A DNA stretch of 64,000 nucleotides, taken from assembly GCF_000738675.1 (NCBI RefSeq), contig NZ_JPUX01000001.1, positions 2,976,001 through 3,040,000 on the forward strand. The letters run 5' to 3'. Below are positions 32,946-44,451 of the stretch, in pieces. Position numbers and translations under genes: made by a program. How positions within the stretch are numbered: the stretch's first letter is position 1; every line of letters starts with the position of its first letter. The notes beneath the pieces are model-generated. The model searched no databases and was not told where the DNA came from. It saw only the letters and a program-made list of their open reading frames with translations. The DNA is from Serratia nematodiphila DZ0503SBS1 (GTDB taxonomy: Bacteria; Pseudomonadota; Gammaproteobacteria; Enterobacterales; Enterobacteriaceae).

Positions 32946-33836
32946 GTGCTAGTTATTTTGGGTTATCTCGTGGTATTGGGTGCGGTGTTTGGCGGCTACC
33001 TGATCGTGGGCGGTCATCTCGGGGCGTTGTATCAGCCGGCGGAATTTCTGATTATCGGCGGGGCGGGCGTCGGCGCCTTCATCGTCGGCAACAACGGCAA
33101 AGCGATCAAAGCCACGCTGCGCGCGCTGCCGCGGCTGATGCGCCGTTCCAAATACAACAAAGATCTGTATATGGATCTGATGGCGTTGCTGTTCCGTCTG
33201 CTGGCCAAATCGCGCCAGCAGGGCATGCTGTCGCTCGAGTTCGATATCGATAATCCGCAAGAAAGTGAAATTTTCTCTAATTATCCGCGCATCCTTGCCG
33301 ATAACACTCTGGTGGAGTTCATTACCGACTATTTACGGCTGATGGTGAGCGGCAATATGAATGCGTTCGAGATCGAAGCGCTGATGGACGAAGAGATCGA
33401 AACCTACGAGCAGGAAAGCGAAGTGCCCGCCGGCAGTCTGGCGATGGTGGGCGACTCCTTGCCGGCGTTCGGCATCGTCGCGGCGGTGATGGGGGTGGTG
33501 CACGCCCTGGCTTCGGCTGACCGTCCGGCCGCTGAACTGGGCGCGCTGATCGCGAACGCCATGGTCGGTACTTTCCTCGGCATTTTGTTGGCCTACGGCT
33601 TCATCTCGCCGCTGGCGACGTTGCTGCGCCAGAAGAGCGCCGAAAACGTCAAGATGATGCAGTGCATCAAGGTCACGCTGTTGTCGAGCCTGAACGGTTA
33701 CGCGCCGCAGATCGCAGTCGAGTTTGGCCGCAAAACGCTGTATACCACCGAACGTCCTTCTTTCGTTGAGCTGGAAGAACACGTGCGCCGCGTGAAAGCG
33801 CCGGCGCAGCAGGCGACGGAAGAAGAAGAAGCATGA
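32946..33836 (+). CDS. motA: MotA, flagellar stator
   Basis: 296 residues from the GTG at 32946, which aligns with the E. coli start ([19 protein letters not shown]) and has AAGGA six bases upstream; an ATG two codons earlier would overlap that site. Four membrane helices, [15 protein letters not shown] with the conserved cytoplasmic Arg/Glu pair, and [21 protein letters not shown] with the functional prolines. With MotB it forms the proton channel that turns the motor. Confidence 0.96.
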   Translation: MLVILGYLVVLGAVFGGYLIVGGHLGALYQPAEFLIIGGAGVGAFIVGNNGKAIKATLRALPRLMRRSKYNKDLYMDLMALLFRLLAKSRQQGMLSLEFDIDNPQESEIFSNYPRILADNTLVEFITDYLRLMVSGNMNAFEIEALMDEEIETYEQESEVPAGSLAMVGDSLPAFGIVAAVMGVVHALASADRPAAELGALIANAMVGTFLGILLAYGFISPLATLLRQKSAENVKMMQCIKVTLLSSLNGYAPQIAVEFGRKTLYTTERPSFVELEEHVRRVKAPAQQATEEEEA

Positions 33837-34897
33837 AACAGAATCATCCGGTCGTTCTGGTCAGAAAGCGCAAGTCGCATCATGCCGCCCATCACGGCGG
33901 CTCCTGGAAGATCGCTTATGCCGACTTTATGACGGCGATGATGGCGTTCTTCCTGGTGATGTGGCTGCTGGCGATCGCCAGCCCGCAGGAGCTGACGCAA
34001 ATCGCCGAATATTTCCGTACGCCGCTCAAGGTTGCCCTGACCAGCGGCGACAAGAGCAGTTCCGAGAGCAGCCCCATTCCTGGCGGCGGCGACGATCCTA
34101 CGCAGCAGCACGGCCTGGTGAAAAAACAGGTCGATTCGCCGGACTCGCGCGCCGAAGAGCTGCGCCTGAACAAGCTGCGCGAAAAGCTGGATGAGTTGAT
34201 TGAGTCCGATCCGCGCCTGAAGGCGCTGCGCCCGCATCTGCTGATCAACATGATGGACGAGGGGTTGCGCATTCAGATTATCGATAGCCAGAACCGGCCG
34301 ATGTTCAAAACCGGCAGCGCGCAGGTCGAGAGCTACATGCGCGATATTCTGCGGGCGATAGCGCCGATCCTTAACGACCTGCCGAACAAAATCAGCCTGT
34401 CCGGCCACACCGATGATATCCCTTACGCCACCGGCGAGCGTGGCTACAGCAACTGGGAACTGTCGGCCGATCGCGCCAACGCCTCCCGGCGCGAGCTGAT
34501 CGCCGGCGGCCTGGCGGAAGGCAAGGTGCTGCGGGTGGTGGGCATGGCGGCCACCATGAGCCTGAAACAGCATGGCGCCGATGACGCGATTAACCGTCGC
34601 ATCACCGTGCTGGTGCTGAACAAGCAAACGCAAGAGGGCATCGAGCACGAAAATGCCGAAAGCAACGCGATGGATATCGCCCAGCCGGACAGCCTGAAGC
34701 AGCTGGCGCCGTCGGCGACCGCACCGGCCAGCCAAACGCCGGAACCCTCGGCGACGGCCCCGGAACCGGTGGCGCCAACGCCAGGCGCTCCACCGCAGGC
34801 ATCCCCGGCGATAGCACCGGCCGATCAGGCGCCGGAACCACCGGCGTCCGCACCCGCACCGACTAACCGCGACTCACAGCCAGAGGTGACCCCGTGA
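33833..34897 (+). CDS. motB: MotB, flagellar stator and peptidoglycan anchor
   Basis: 354 residues, overlapping motA by ATGA. Single membrane helix with [23 protein letters not shown]; Asp31 is the proton-binding aspartate (Asp32 in E. coli). A periplasmic plug region is followed by an OmpA-like domain ([34 protein letters not shown] and [11 protein letters not shown]). The last ~70 residues are a Pro/Ala/Glu-rich tail longer than in E. coli (308 residues). Confidence 0.96.
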   Translation: MKQNHPVVLVRKRKSHHAAHHGGSWKIAYADFMTAMMAFFLVMWLLAIASPQELTQIAEYFRTPLKVALTSGDKSSSESSPIPGGGDDPTQQHGLVKKQVDSPDSRAEELRLNKLREKLDELIESDPRLKALRPHLLINMMDEGLRIQIIDSQNRPMFKTGSAQVESYMRDILRAIAPILNDLPNKISLSGHTDDIPYATGERGYSNWELSADRANASRRELIAGGLAEGKVLRVVGMAATMSLKQHGADDAINRRITVLVLNKQTQEGIEHENAESNAMDIAQPDSLKQLAPSATAPASQTPEPSATAPEPVAPTPGAPPQASPAIAPADQAPEPPASAPAPTNRDSQPEVTP

Positions 34898-36897
34898 GCA
34901 TGGACATTAGCGATTTTTATCAGACCTTCTTTGATGAGGCAGACGAGTTGCTGGCCGACATGGAGCAACACCTGCTGGAGCTGGATCCGCTGGCCCCCGA
35001 TATCGAGCCGTTGAACGCCATCTTCCGCGCGGCGCATTCGATCAAGGGCGGCGCGGCGACCTTTGGTTTTTCGGTGCTGCAGGAAACCACCCACCTGCTG
35101 GAGAACCTGCTGGACGGTGCAAGACGCCAGGAAATGAGCCTGAGCACCGAGATTATCAACCTGTTTCTGGAAACCAAAGACATTATGCAGGAGCAACTGG
35201 ACGCCTATAAAACCTCGCAACAGCCTGACGCTGAAAGCTTTGAATACATTTGTCAGGCGCTGCGCCAGCTGGCGTTGGAAGCGCAACAGCAGCAAGAGGC
35301 GCCTGCGGCTCAACCGGCCGTTCAACAGCCTGTCGTTAAGCCATCGGCCGCGCCGGCGGCGATCGAGGGCGGCATGCGCATCAGCCTGAACGGGCTGAAA
35401 GCCAGTGAAATCCCCTTGATGTTGGAAGAGCTGGGCAACCTCGGCGAGGTTAAAGATCCGCATCAGACGGAACACAGTCTGGACGTGACGTTGCTCACCT
35501 CCGCCAGTGAAGACGACATCAGCGCCGTGTTGTGCTTCGTGCTGGAACCGGAACAAATCAGCTTCTCGACGCCGACCCAGAGCGAACCGGCCATCGCAGA
35601 AGCGGGCTTACCGGAAGTGGCCGCCTTACCGGAGCCTGCGCCGGTCGCGAACGCCGCGCCGCCTGCCGCGAAACCGGCCGAAGCGCCAAAAGCGCGCGCC
35701 AAGGCGAGCGAATCCACCAGCATCCGCGTGGCGGTGGAAAAGGTGGATCAGCTGATTAACCTGGTGGGCGAGCTGGTGATCACCCAATCGATGCTGGCGC
35801 AACGCTCCGGCACGCTCGATCCGGTGAACCACGGCGATCTGCTGAACAGCATGAGCCAGCTGGAGCGTAACGCGCGCGATCTGCAGGAATCGGTGATGTC
35901 GATCCGCATGATGCCGATGGAGTACGTCTTCAGCCGCTACCCGCGGCTGGTGCGCGATCTGGCCGGCAAGCTGAATAAACAGGTGGAGCTGACGCTGCAG
36001 GGCAGCTCGACCGAACTGGACAAGAGCCTGATCGAACGCATTATCGATCCGTTGACGCACCTGGTGCGCAACAGCCTCGATCACGGTATCGAAGAGCCGG
36101 CTACCCGTATCGCCGCCGGCAAGTCGGCGGTGGGCAATCTGGTGCTGTCGGCCGAACACCAGGGCGGCAACATTTGTATTGAAGTCATCGACGACGGCGC
36201 CGGGCTCAACCGCGAAAAAATTCTCGCCAAGGCGGCTTCGCAAGGGCTGGCGGTCAGCGACAGCATGAGCGACGAAGAGGTCGGCATGCTGATCTTTGCG
36301 CCGGGCTTCTCCACCGCCGAGCAGGTGACCGACGTTTCCGGCCGCGGCGTCGGCATGGACGTGGTGAAACGGAATATTCAGGAGATGGGGGGCCACGTCG
36401 AGATCCGTTCGCAGGCCGGTAAAGGCACCACCATCCGCATTCTGCTGCCGTTGACGCTGGCGATCCTCGACGGCATGTCGGTCAAGGTAAACGACGAAGT
36501 CTTTATTCTGCCGCTGAACGCGGTGATGGAGTCGCTGCAGCCGCAGGCGGAGGATTTGCATCCGTTGGCCGGCGGCGAGCGTGTGCTGCAGGTGCGCGGC
36601 GAATACCTGCCGCTGGTGGAGCTGTATCGGGTATTCGAAGTGGACGGCGCCAAAACCGACGCCACGCAGGGCATCGTGGTGATCCTGCAAAGCGCCGGCC
36701 GCCGCTATGCGTTGCTGGTAGATCAGCTGATTGGCCAGCATCAGGTGGTGGTGAAGAATCTGGAAAGCAACTACCGCAAAGTGCCGGGCATCTCCGCCGC
36801 GACCATTCTGGGCGACGGCAGCGTGGCCTTGATCGTCGATGTCTCGGCGTTGCAAACCTTGAACCGTGAAAAGCGTCTGACGGACGCCGCCGCATAA
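34894..36897 (+). CDS. cheA: CheA, chemotaxis histidine kinase
   Basis: 667 residues from a GTG overlapping the motB end; [28 protein letters not shown] matches the E. coli start. Domains: P1 with the phosphorylated His48 ([10 protein letters not shown]), a P2 CheY/CheB-binding domain (~residues 160-225), linker rich in Pro/Ala, P3 dimerisation, P4 kinase ([48 protein letters not shown]) and P5 CheW-like. Transfers phosphate to CheY and CheB under receptor control. Confidence 0.97.
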   Translation: MSMDISDFYQTFFDEADELLADMEQHLLELDPLAPDIEPLNAIFRAAHSIKGGAATFGFSVLQETTHLLENLLDGARRQEMSLSTEIINLFLETKDIMQEQLDAYKTSQQPDAESFEYICQALRQLALEAQQQQEAPAAQPAVQQPVVKPSAAPAAIEGGMRISLNGLKASEIPLMLEELGNLGEVKDPHQTEHSLDVTLLTSASEDDISAVLCFVLEPEQISFSTPTQSEPAIAEAGLPEVAALPEPAPVANAAPPAAKPAEAPKARAKASESTSIRVAVEKVDQLINLVGELVITQSMLAQRSGTLDPVNHGDLLNSMSQLERNARDLQESVMSIRMMPMEYVFSRYPRLVRDLAGKLNKQVELTLQGSSTELDKSLIERIIDPLTHLVRNSLDHGIEEPATRIAAGKSAVGNLVLSAEHQGGNICIEVIDDGAGLNREKILAKAASQGLAVSDSMSDEEVGMLIFAPGFSTAEQVTDVSGRGVGMDVVKRNIQEMGGHVEIRSQAGKGTTIRILLPLTLAILDGMSVKVNDEVFILPLNAVMESLQPQAEDLHPLAGGERVLQVRGEYLPLVELYRVFEVDGAKTDATQGIVVILQSAGRRYALLVDQLIGQHQVVVKNLESNYRKVPGISAATILGDGSVALIVDVSALQTLNREKRLTDAAA

Positions 36898-36929
36898 TAA
36901 TGAGTTTATTGATTTAAAAGGTGAATGAT

Positions 36930-37430
36930 ATGGCAGGATTGGCAGCCGTCAGCAAATTGGCTGGCGAAACGGTAGGGCAAGAGTTTCTGATTTTTACCCT
37001 GGGCAACGAGGAGTACGGCATCGACATCCTCAAGGTGCAGGAAATTCGCGGCTACGATCAGGTGACCCGCATCGCCAACACCCCGGCGTTCATCAAGGGC
37101 GTCACCAACCTGCGCGGCGTGATTGTTCCTATCATCGATCTGCGGGTGAAATTTTCGCAGCAAAGTGTTTCCTACGATGAAAACACCGTGGTGATCGTGT
37201 TGAACTTTGGCCAGCGCGTGGTGGGCATCGTGGTTGACGGCGTCTCCGACGTGCTGTCGCTCACCGCCGATCAGATCCGTCCGGCGCCGGAGTTCGCGGT
37301 GACCCTGGCGACCGAATATCTCACCGGCCTCGGTTCGCTGGGCGAGCGCATGCTGATCCTGGTGGATATCGAAAAGCTGCTGAGCAGCGAAGAGATGTCG
37401 CTGGTCGACAGCGTGGCGAAAAGCGTCTGA
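36930..37430 (+). CDS. cheW: CheW, chemotaxis coupling protein
   Basis: 166 residues from the ATG at 36930, with AAAGGTG six bases upstream; an in-frame GTG at 36921 overlaps that site. Almost all of [19 protein letters not shown] and [24 protein letters not shown] is identical to E. coli CheW. It links receptors to CheA. Last gene of the mot-che operon, followed by a terminator. Confidence 0.97.
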   Translation: MAGLAAVSKLAGETVGQEFLIFTLGNEEYGIDILKVQEIRGYDQVTRIANTPAFIKGVTNLRGVIVPIIDLRVKFSQQSVSYDENTVVIVLNFGQRVVGIVVDGVSDVLSLTADQIRPAPEFAVTLATEYLTGLGSLGERMLILVDIEKLLSSEEMSLVDSVAKSV

Positions 37431-37440
37431 TTTCAGACTC

Positions 37441-37470
37441 AAGGGGCGGGGCGCCGCCCCTTTAATCTTC
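37441..37470 (+). terminator. Intrinsic terminator after cheW
   Basis: AAGGGGCGG (37441-37449) and CCGCCCCTT (37454-37462) form a perfect stem with a GGCG loop, followed by a T-rich stretch. Ends the motAB-cheAW transcript. Confidence 0.85.
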
Positions 37471-37541
37471 ATTTTCCCTGATCTGTCGCGATGGCCTCAG
37501 CCGCGCTCGGAACCCCCACTAAAAATAGTTACTTTCCCGCA

Positions 37542-37568
37542 TAAAGTTTTGCCGCACGGCGCCGATAA
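37542..37568 (+). promoter_or_regulatory. Sigma-28 promoter of the receptor-cheRBYZ operon
   Basis: TAAAGTTT at 37542-37549 and GCCGATAA at 37561-37568 with an 11-base spacer: a perfect match to the FliA consensus, 56 bases before the receptor ATG. Confidence 0.95.
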
Positions 37569-37623
37569 CTCTCACATTCAACGTCATCAGAGCCTGTCTG
37601 CGCGGGCTTCAACAAGGGAAATC

Positions 37624-39294
37624 ATGTTAAATCGTATGAAGGTGGTCACCAGCCTGTTGCTGGTGTTGGTGCTGTTTGGCGCCTTGCAGTTGATTTCGGG
37701 CGGACTTTTTTTCTCCTCGCTGAAAAGCGATAAGGAAAACTTTACCGTCCTGCAAACGATCCGCCAGCAGCAGCTGCAGCTGAGTGAAAGCCGCGTTGAC
37801 CTGCTGCAGGCGCGCAACTCCCTGAACCGCGCCGGTATCCGCTACATGATGGATACCAACAAGATCGGCAGCGGCGCCACCATTGATGAACTGCTGGCCA
37901 AGGCGAAGGAAGAGCTGGGTGAAGCGGAAAGACACTACGCCGCGTACGAGAAAATTCCTCAGGACCCGCGCCAGGATCCTCAGTCGGCGGAACGCCTCAA
38001 GCAGCAGTACGATGTGCTGTACGGCGCGCTCTCCGAGCTGATCCAACTGCTGGGCGAAGGCAAAATCAACGCCTTCTTCGATCAGCCTACGCAGAGTTAC
38101 CAGGACAACTTTGAGCAGAGCTACAACGGTTATCTGGAGCAAAACGGCAAGCTGTACCAAATCGCGGTTGACGGCAGCAACAGCTCCTACAACTCGGCCA
38201 TTTGGACGCTGATCGTGGTGCTGGTGGTGGTGCTGGCGGTGATCGTACTGGTCTGGACCGGTATCCATCACATCCTGGTGCGCCCGCTGAACCGCATGAT
38301 CGACCACATCAAACAGATCGCCGCCGGCGACCTGACTCAGCAGATCGTCGTCAACAGCCGCAACGAAATGGGCGTGCTGGCGGCCAGCCTGAAACACATG
38401 CAAAGCGAACTGATCGAAACCGTCAGCGGCGTGCGCCAGGGTGCGGACGCCATCTACAGCGGCGCGTCTGAAATCGCCGCGGGCAACAACGATCTCTCCT
38501 CCCGCACCGAGCAGCAGGCCGCTTCGCTGGAAGAGACCGCCGCCAGCATGGAGCAATTGACCGCGACGGTGAAACAGAACGCCGAAAACGCCCGTCAGGC
38601 TTCACAGCTGGCGCTGAGCGCTTCCGAAACCGCGCAGAAAGGCGGCAAGGTGGTGGCCAACGTGGTGCAGACCATGCACGACATCGCCGGCAGCTCGCAG
38701 AAGATCGCCGATATTACCGGCGTGATCGACGGTATCGCCTTCCAGACCAACATCCTGGCGTTGAACGCCGCAGTGGAAGCGGCGCGCGCCGGCGAACAGG
38801 GTCGCGGCTTCGCGGTGGTGGCCGGTGAAGTGCGCAACCTGGCGCAGCGCAGCGCGCAGGCGGCGAAAGAGATCAAAGGCCTGATCGAAGACTCGGTCAG
38901 CCGCGTCGATATGGGCTCCGTGCTGGTGGAAAGCGCCGGGGAAACCATGGGTGACATCGTCAACGCCGTCACCCGCGTGACCGACATCATGGGCGAAATC
39001 GCCTCGGCTTCCGACGAGCAGAGCCGCGGTATCGATCAGGTTGGCCAGGCGGTAGCGGAAATGGACCGCGTGACCCAGCAGAACGCCTCGTTGGTGGAAG
39101 AATCCGCCTCGGCGGCGGCGGCGCTGGAAGAACAGGCCAGCATGCTGACCCAGTCGGTAGCGGTATTCCGCCTGAGGTCGGAAGGCCAGGAAGAGTTTAA
39201 AGCGCCTGTCACCAGCAAGGCGACGGTAACACCGGTAATCAATCATAAGAAAATGAACGCCAGCGATCTGCAGGATAACTGGGAAACGTTCTGA
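37624..39294 (+). CDS. Methyl-accepting chemotaxis protein (Tar/Tsr type)
   Basis: 556 residues from the ATG at 37624 ([23 protein letters not shown], first membrane helix); longer in-frame starts lie over the sigma-28 promoter. A ~150-residue periplasmic four-helix-bundle ligand domain is followed by a second helix ([19 protein letters not shown]), HAMP, and the signalling domain with the invariant hairpin [35 protein letters not shown]. It ends with NWETF, the CheR/CheB-docking pentapeptide, so it is a major receptor that can help methylate others. Ligand not predictable. Confidence 0.95.
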   Translation: MLNRMKVVTSLLLVLVLFGALQLISGGLFFSSLKSDKENFTVLQTIRQQQLQLSESRVDLLQARNSLNRAGIRYMMDTNKIGSGATIDELLAKAKEELGEAERHYAAYEKIPQDPRQDPQSAERLKQQYDVLYGALSELIQLLGEGKINAFFDQPTQSYQDNFEQSYNGYLEQNGKLYQIAVDGSNSSYNSAIWTLIVVLVVVLAVIVLVWTGIHHILVRPLNRMIDHIKQIAAGDLTQQIVVNSRNEMGVLAASLKHMQSELIETVSGVRQGADAIYSGASEIAAGNNDLSSRTEQQAASLEETAASMEQLTATVKQNAENARQASQLALSASETAQKGGKVVANVVQTMHDIAGSSQKIADITGVIDGIAFQTNILALNAAVEAARAGEQGRGFAVVAGEVRNLAQRSAQAAKEIKGLIEDSVSRVDMGSVLVESAGETMGDIVNAVTRVTDIMGEIASASDEQSRGIDQVGQAVAEMDRVTQQNASLVEESASAAAALEEQASMLTQSVAVFRLRSEGQEEFKAPVTSKATVTPVINHKKMNASDLQDNWETF

Positions 39295-39302
39295 CCGGTA
39301 TC

Positions 39303-39327
39303 GGGCCTCTCTCGCAGAGGCCCTTTT
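39303..39327 (+). terminator. Terminator between the two receptor genes
   Basis: GGGCCTCT (39303-39310) pairs perfectly with AGAGGCCC (39316-39323), followed by TTTT, nine bases after the first receptor's stop. Probably partial, since cheRBYZ must be transcribed through it unless another promoter exists. Confidence 0.75.
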
Positions 39328-39370
39328 CCCTACGTAGGCCGGTCGCCGGCCGGCTGCAAGGAGGTTCACA

Positions 39371-40995
39371 GTGTTTAACCGAATCCGTATCTCTACCAGC
39401 TTGTTCCTGTTGTTGATGACCTTCTGCGTTCTGCAGTTGGCCAGCAGCGGCCTGTCGTATTCCGCGTTTCGCTCCGATAACCACAACCTCGACATCATCA
39501 CCCTCGGCAGCCAGCAGCGCGATTCGCTCAGCCTGAGCTGGGTGTCGCTGTTGCAGGCGCGCAATACGCTGAACCGCGCCGGCACCCGCGCGGCGCTGAA
39601 ACTGCCGCAGGAGCAGGTGAACGAATTGATGAGCAGCGCCCGCAGTTCGCTGCAGAAGGCCGATCTCTATTTCAATCAGTTTATGGCGGTTGAACGCAGC
39701 AGTGAACAGCAGAACCAGCAGACGGCCACCACCAAGGCCAGCTACGAGCGGCTGCGCGGCGCGCTGCGTGAGCTGATCGGTTTCCTGGAAAAGGGCGAGC
39801 TGCAGGCGTTTATGGATCAGCCGACGCAGAAAACCCAGGACCTGTTTGAGGCTGACTTCGTGCAGTACCTGCAGTTGGTCAACGGTGACATCAGCGAGGC
39901 TCGAGACGCCAACCAATTCTCCTTCACGCTGGCGGGCCTGATGCTGGCGGGGCGGTCTTGATGCTGATCGTGGTGACCGGCAGCGCCATGTGGTGGTTGC
40001 GCACCATGTTGGTACAGCCGCTGAACCAAATCCGCAGCCACTTTGAACGCATCGCCGCCGGCGATTTGGCGACGCCGATTCAGGTGTATGGCCGCAATGA
40101 AATCAGCATGTTGTTCGCCAGCCTGCAACGCACGCAGCAGTCACTGATCGGTACCGTCGGCGCGGTGCGCGACGGTGCGGAGTCGATTCTGATCGGCCTG
40201 CAGGAGATCGCCGAAGGCAATAACGATCTCTCTTCCCGTACCGAGCAGCAGGCCGCTTCGCTGGAAGAAACCGCCGCCAGCATGGAACAGCTGACCGCGA
40301 CGGTGAAACAGAACGCCGACAATGCGCGGCAGGCCTCTCAGCTGGCGCGCGACGCTTCGGCCACCGCGGCCAAGGGCGGCGAACTGGCCGGGGACGTGGT
40401 CACCACCATGCACGATATCGCCAACAGCTCGCAGAAAATCGGCGCCATCACCAGCGTGATCGACGGCATCGCCTTCCAGACCAACATTCTGGCGCTCAAT
40501 GCGGCGGTGGAAGCGGCGCGCGCCGGTGAACAGGGGCGCGGTTTCGCCGTGGTCGCCGGCGAAGTGCGCAACCTGGCGAGCCGCAGCGCGCAGGCGGCGA
40601 AAGAGATCAAGGTGCTGATCGACGAATCGGTCAGCCGCGTCAAACACGGCTCGGTGCTGGTGGAAAATTCCGGCGCCACCATGCAGGACATCGTGCGTTC
40701 GGTGACGCGCGTCACCGACATCATGGGCGAGATCGCGTCGGCTTCGGATGAACAGAGCCGCGGCATCGAGCAGGTGACGCAGGCGGTGACCCAGATGGAT
40801 CAGGTTACCCAGCAGAACGCCGCGCTGGTGGAAGAGTCCGCTTCTGCCGCCACCGCGCTGGAAGAGCAGGCCATTACCCTGGCCGACGCGGTCGCGGTAT
40901 TCCGTCTGGCGGACGATAACTTCGTCGCGCCAGGTAACAGCAACAACGCAGTTTCACCCGTGGTAAAGGAAGCCCAAGATTGTCAAACCGCATAA
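39371..40995 (+). pseudogene. Second methyl-accepting chemotaxis protein (Tap-like), frameshifted
   Basis: Starts at a GTG with an ideal AAGGAGG six bases upstream. The first 196 codons give the first membrane helix and the periplasmic domain; the frame then runs into TGA at 39959-39961. The rest (second membrane helix [22 protein letters not shown], signalling domain) is in the next frame to 40995. One extra base near the GGGG at 39949-39952 would restore a 541-residue receptor ([13 protein letters not shown]). The C-terminus lacks NWETF, as in minor receptors such as Tap. Could be a real mutation, a slippage site or a sequencing error. Confidence 0.85.
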
Positions 40996-41023
40996 GCAGC
41001 ACGTTTTACTCCGGTGAGGCGGC

Positions 41024-41896
41024 ATGAAACAGGCGCCGTCAACTTCTAACCGGGATACTGCGTCGATGTTGACGCAAATGGTGCAGCGCCTGCCGCTGTC
41101 GGACGTGCATTTTCGCCGTATCAGCCAGTTGATTTATCAACGCGCCGGCATCGTGCTGGCGGAGCATAAGCGCGAGATGGTTTACAACCGCCTGGTGCGC
41201 CGGTTGCGGCTGTTGGGATTGCACGATTTCGGCGATTACCTGGCGCTGCTGGAAAGCGATCCGAACAGCGCGGAATGGCAGGCGTTCATCAACGCATTGA
41301 CCACCAACCTGACGGCATTTTTCCGCGAGGCGCATCACTTCCCGATCCTGGCGGAGCATGCGCGCTCGCGGCCGAACGGTTACAGCGTCTGGAGCACCGC
41401 GGCCTCGACCGGCGAAGAGCCGTATTCGATCGCCATCACGCTGAGCGATGCCCTGGGGCAGCGGGCCGGCAGTTGCCAGGTCTGGGCCAGCGACATCGAT
41501 ACGCAGGTGCTGGAAAAAGCGGAGGCGGGCGTTTACCGCCAGGAAGATCTGCGCACCCTGACGCCGACCCAAATGCAGCGCTATTTTCTGCGCGGCACCG
41601 GTCCGCATCAGGGGCTGGTGCGCGTGCGGCCGGAGTTGGCGGCGCGAGTGAACTTTCAGCCGCTGAATCTGCTGGCGCCGGAGTGGGCGCTGCCGGGGCA
41701 ATTCGACGCCATTTTTTGCCGCAACGTCATGATCTATTTCGATAAGGCGACGCAGGAGCGCATCCTGCGCCGCTTCGTTCCCTTGCTTAAGCCGGGGGGG
41801 CTGATGTTCGCCGGCCACTCCGAGAATTTCAGCCAGATCAGCCGGGATTTCTACTTGCGTGGGCAGACCGTGTATGGGCTGACCAAGGAGAGGTAA
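41024..41896 (+). CDS. cheR: CheR, chemoreceptor methyltransferase
   Basis: 290 residues. Substrate-binding N-terminal helices ([33 protein letters not shown]), then the SAM-binding domain ([21 protein letters not shown]) and [43 protein letters not shown]. Methylates glutamates of receptors using S-adenosylmethionine; the beta-subdomain docks on NWETF tails. Stop overlaps the cheB start (TAATG). Confidence 0.97.
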   Translation: MKQAPSTSNRDTASMLTQMVQRLPLSDVHFRRISQLIYQRAGIVLAEHKREMVYNRLVRRLRLLGLHDFGDYLALLESDPNSAEWQAFINALTTNLTAFFREAHHFPILAEHARSRPNGYSVWSTAASTGEEPYSIAITLSDALGQRAGSCQVWASDIDTQVLEKAEAGVYRQEDLRTLTPTQMQRYFLRGTGPHQGLVRVRPELAARVNFQPLNLLAPEWALPGQFDAIFCRNVMIYFDKATQERILRRFVPLLKPGGLMFAGHSENFSQISRDFYLRGQTVYGLTKER

Positions 41897-42945
41897 TGAG
41901 TAAAATCAGAGTGTTATGCGTAGACGATTCGGCACTGATGCGCCAGCTGATGACGGAAATCGTGAACGGCCATGCCGACATGGAAATGGTGGCGACCGCG
42001 CCGGATCCGCTGGTGGCGCGCGATCTGATCAAAAAATTTAATCCTCAGGTGCTGACGCTGGACGTCGAGATGCCGCGCATGGACGGGCTAGATTTCCTCG
42101 AGAAGCTGATGCGCCTGCGGCCGATGCCGGTGGTGATGGTCTCTTCGTTGACCGGCAAAGGCTCGGAAATCACGCTGCGCGCGCTGGAACTGGGCGCGGT
42201 GGATTTCGTCACCAAACCGCAACTCGGCATTCGCGAGGGCATGTTGGCCTACAGCGAGCTGATTGCCGAGAAGATCCGCACCGCGGCCAGAGCGCGCCTG
42301 CCTCAGCGCTCCAGCAGCCCGGCGCCGGCGATCCTCAGCCATGCGCCGCTGCTGAGCAGTGAAAAACTGATCGCCATCGGCGCCTCCACCGGCGGCACCG
42401 AAGCGATCCGCCAGGTGCTGCAGCCGCTGCCGGCCACCAGTCCGGCGCTGTTGATCACCCAGCACATGCCGCCGGGTTTCACCCGTTCGTTCGCCGAACG
42501 GCTGAACAAGCTGTGCCAGATCACGGTGAAAGAAGCGGAGGACGGCGAGCGCGTGCTGCCGGGCCACGCTTACATCGCCCCGGGGGACCGCCATCTGGAG
42601 CTGACGCGCAGCGGCGCCAACTATCAGGTGAAGCTGCATGACGGCCCGGCGGTCAACCGCCATCGCCCATCGGTCGATGTGCTGTTCCGCTCGGTGGCGC
42701 AATACGCCGGCCGCAATGCGGTGGGGGTGATCCTCACCGGCATGGGCAACGACGGGGCGGCGGGGATGCTGGAGATGCACCGCGCCGGGGCTTATACCCT
42801 GGCGCAGAACGAGGCGAGCTGCGTGGTGTTCGGCATGCCGCGCGAGGCGATCGCCAGCGGCGGCGTCAGCGAAGTGGTCGAGCTGGACAGAATGAGCCAG
42901 CGAATGCTGGCGCAGATCGCCGGCGGCCAGGCATTGCGCATTTGA
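41896..42945 (+). CDS. cheB: CheB, chemoreceptor methylesterase/response regulator
   Basis: 349 residues. Receiver domain with phospho-acceptor Asp56 ([16 protein letters not shown]), then a linker and the esterase domain with the catalytic serine in [10 protein letters not shown], histidine in [17 protein letters not shown] and aspartate in [11 protein letters not shown]. Removes methyl groups and deamidates receptors when phosphorylated by CheA. Coupled to cheR. Confidence 0.97.
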   Translation: MSKIRVLCVDDSALMRQLMTEIVNGHADMEMVATAPDPLVARDLIKKFNPQVLTLDVEMPRMDGLDFLEKLMRLRPMPVVMVSSLTGKGSEITLRALELGAVDFVTKPQLGIREGMLAYSELIAEKIRTAARARLPQRSSSPAPAILSHAPLLSSEKLIAIGASTGGTEAIRQVLQPLPATSPALLITQHMPPGFTRSFAERLNKLCQITVKEAEDGERVLPGHAYIAPGDRHLELTRSGANYQVKLHDGPAVNRHRPSVDVLFRSVAQYAGRNAVGVILTGMGNDGAAGMLEMHRAGAYTLAQNEASCVVFGMPREAIASGGVSEVVELDRMSQRMLAQIAGGQALRI

Positions 42946-43437
<492 letters not shown>

Positions 43438-43447
43438 GGAGAGGGCG

Positions 43448-44092
43448 ATGAGAGACATTCCAATGCCTGCCAGCGATGCAGCGACCGCGGGAGAGATCAT
43501 CTCCCGCATCGGCCAACTGACCCGAATGCTGCGCGACAGCATGCGCGAACTGGGGCTCGATCAGGCGATCGCCCAGGCGGCAGAGGCGATCCCGGATGCG
43601 CGCGACCGTCTTGACTATGTCGTAACCATGACGGCGCAGGCGGCGGAACGGGCGTTGAACTGCGTGGAGGCGGCGCAACCGCGCCAGGCGGAGCTGGAAT
43701 CCGGCGCCAACGCGTTGAAAGGGCGCTGGGACGAGTGGTTCGCCAATCCCATCGAACTTGACGACGCGCGTTCTCTGGTCAACGACACGCGCCAGTATCT
43801 GGATCAGGTGCCGGGCCATACGGCCTTCACCAACGCCCAGCTGCTGGAGATCATGATGGCGCAGGACTTCCAGGATCTGACCGGTCAGGTGATCAAGCGC
43901 ATGATGGACGTGGTGCAGGAGATCGAAAAGCAGCTGCTGATGGTGCTGATGGAAAACATGCCGGAGCAGCCGGTGAAGGAAAAACGGCCGAACGACAGCC
44001 TGCTGAACGGCCCGCAGCTTGACCAGAACGGCGTCGGCGTGATCGCCAATCAGGCGCAGGTCGACGATCTGCTCGACAGCCTCGGTTTCTGA
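43448..44092 (+). CDS. cheZ: CheZ, CheY-P phosphatase
   Basis: 214 residues from the ATG at 43448, which follows GGAGAGGGCG; an earlier in-frame ATG lies inside cheY. Long helical hairpin with [22 protein letters not shown] (contains the catalytic glutamine) and a C-terminal CheY-binding tail [13 protein letters not shown]. Ends the che operon, followed by a strong terminator. Confidence 0.97.
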   Translation: MRDIPMPASDAATAGEIISRIGQLTRMLRDSMRELGLDQAIAQAAEAIPDARDRLDYVVTMTAQAAERALNCVEAAQPRQAELESGANALKGRWDEWFANPIELDDARSLVNDTRQYLDQVPGHTAFTNAQLLEIMMAQDFQDLTGQVIKRMMDVVQEIEKQLLMVLMENMPEQPVKEKRPNDSLLNGPQLDQNGVGVIANQAQVDDLLDSLGF

Positions 44093-44095
44093 GGA

Positions 44096-44127
44096 CTTTC
44101 GGGGCGCGCGACGGCGCGCCCCGAAAG
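44096..44127 (+). terminator. Hairpin after cheZ
   Basis: A 14-bp perfect stem: CTTTCGGGGCGCGC (44096-44109) and GCGCGCCCCGAAAG (44114-44127) with a GACG loop, starting four bases after the cheZ stop. No long T run follows. It separates the che operon from vapBC. Confidence 0.75.
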
Positions 44128-44153
44128 TTGCGCAGCGTCGCGCAAAGATTGGA

Positions 44154-44174
44154 GTATATAGCGTTGCTATATAC
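44154..44174. promoter_or_regulatory. Inverted repeat upstream of vapB, likely VapBC operator
   Basis: GTATATAGC (44154-44162) and GCTATATAC (44166-44174) are exact inverted repeats around GTT, 44 bases before vapB. A wider pair GGAGTA/TACTCC frames it. Type II antitoxins usually bind such palindromes to repress their own operon. Confidence 0.65.
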
Positions 44175-44217
44175 ACTGTGGCGATTATAATTTGTACTCC
44201 AGTTAAAGGAGGTCGCC

Positions 44218-44451
44218 ATGACGTTAGGTTCTGTCTTTACCAATAATCGGACGCAGGCCGTGCGTTTGCCTGCAGAGGTGCGTTTCCCCGATACCGTTTC
44301 TAAAGTGACCGTCCGCGTAGTGGGCAAAGAGCGCATTCTTGCGCCGGTGGAGAATACCTGGGACAGTTTCTTCTGCGCGGAAAATGAGGTGAGCGATGAC
44401 TTCCTCAATGAACGTGCCGGGCAACACCAGCGCGAGCGGGAAGAACTTTGA
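44218..44451 (+). CDS. vapB: VapB-type antitoxin
   Basis: 77 residues. Short AbrB/MazE-like N-terminal DNA-binding fold (GSVFTNNRTQAVRLPAEVRFP, the common VapB opening) and an acidic C-terminal toxin-binding part (NTWDSFFCAENEVSDDFLNER). AAAGGAGG sits well before the ATG. Its stop overlaps the vapC start (TGATG). It would block VapC and repress the operon. The module lies between cheZ and flhB, genes that are adjacent in E. coli. Confidence 0.92.
   Translation: MTLGSVFTNNRTQAVRLPAEVRFPDTVSKVTVRVVGKERILAPVENTWDSFFCAENEVSDDFLNERAGQHQREREEL

Noticed and set aside
37549..37623. Earlier in-frame start for the first chemoreceptor
   Set aside because: Covers the sigma-28 promoter and would put charged residues ahead of the signal-anchor helix.
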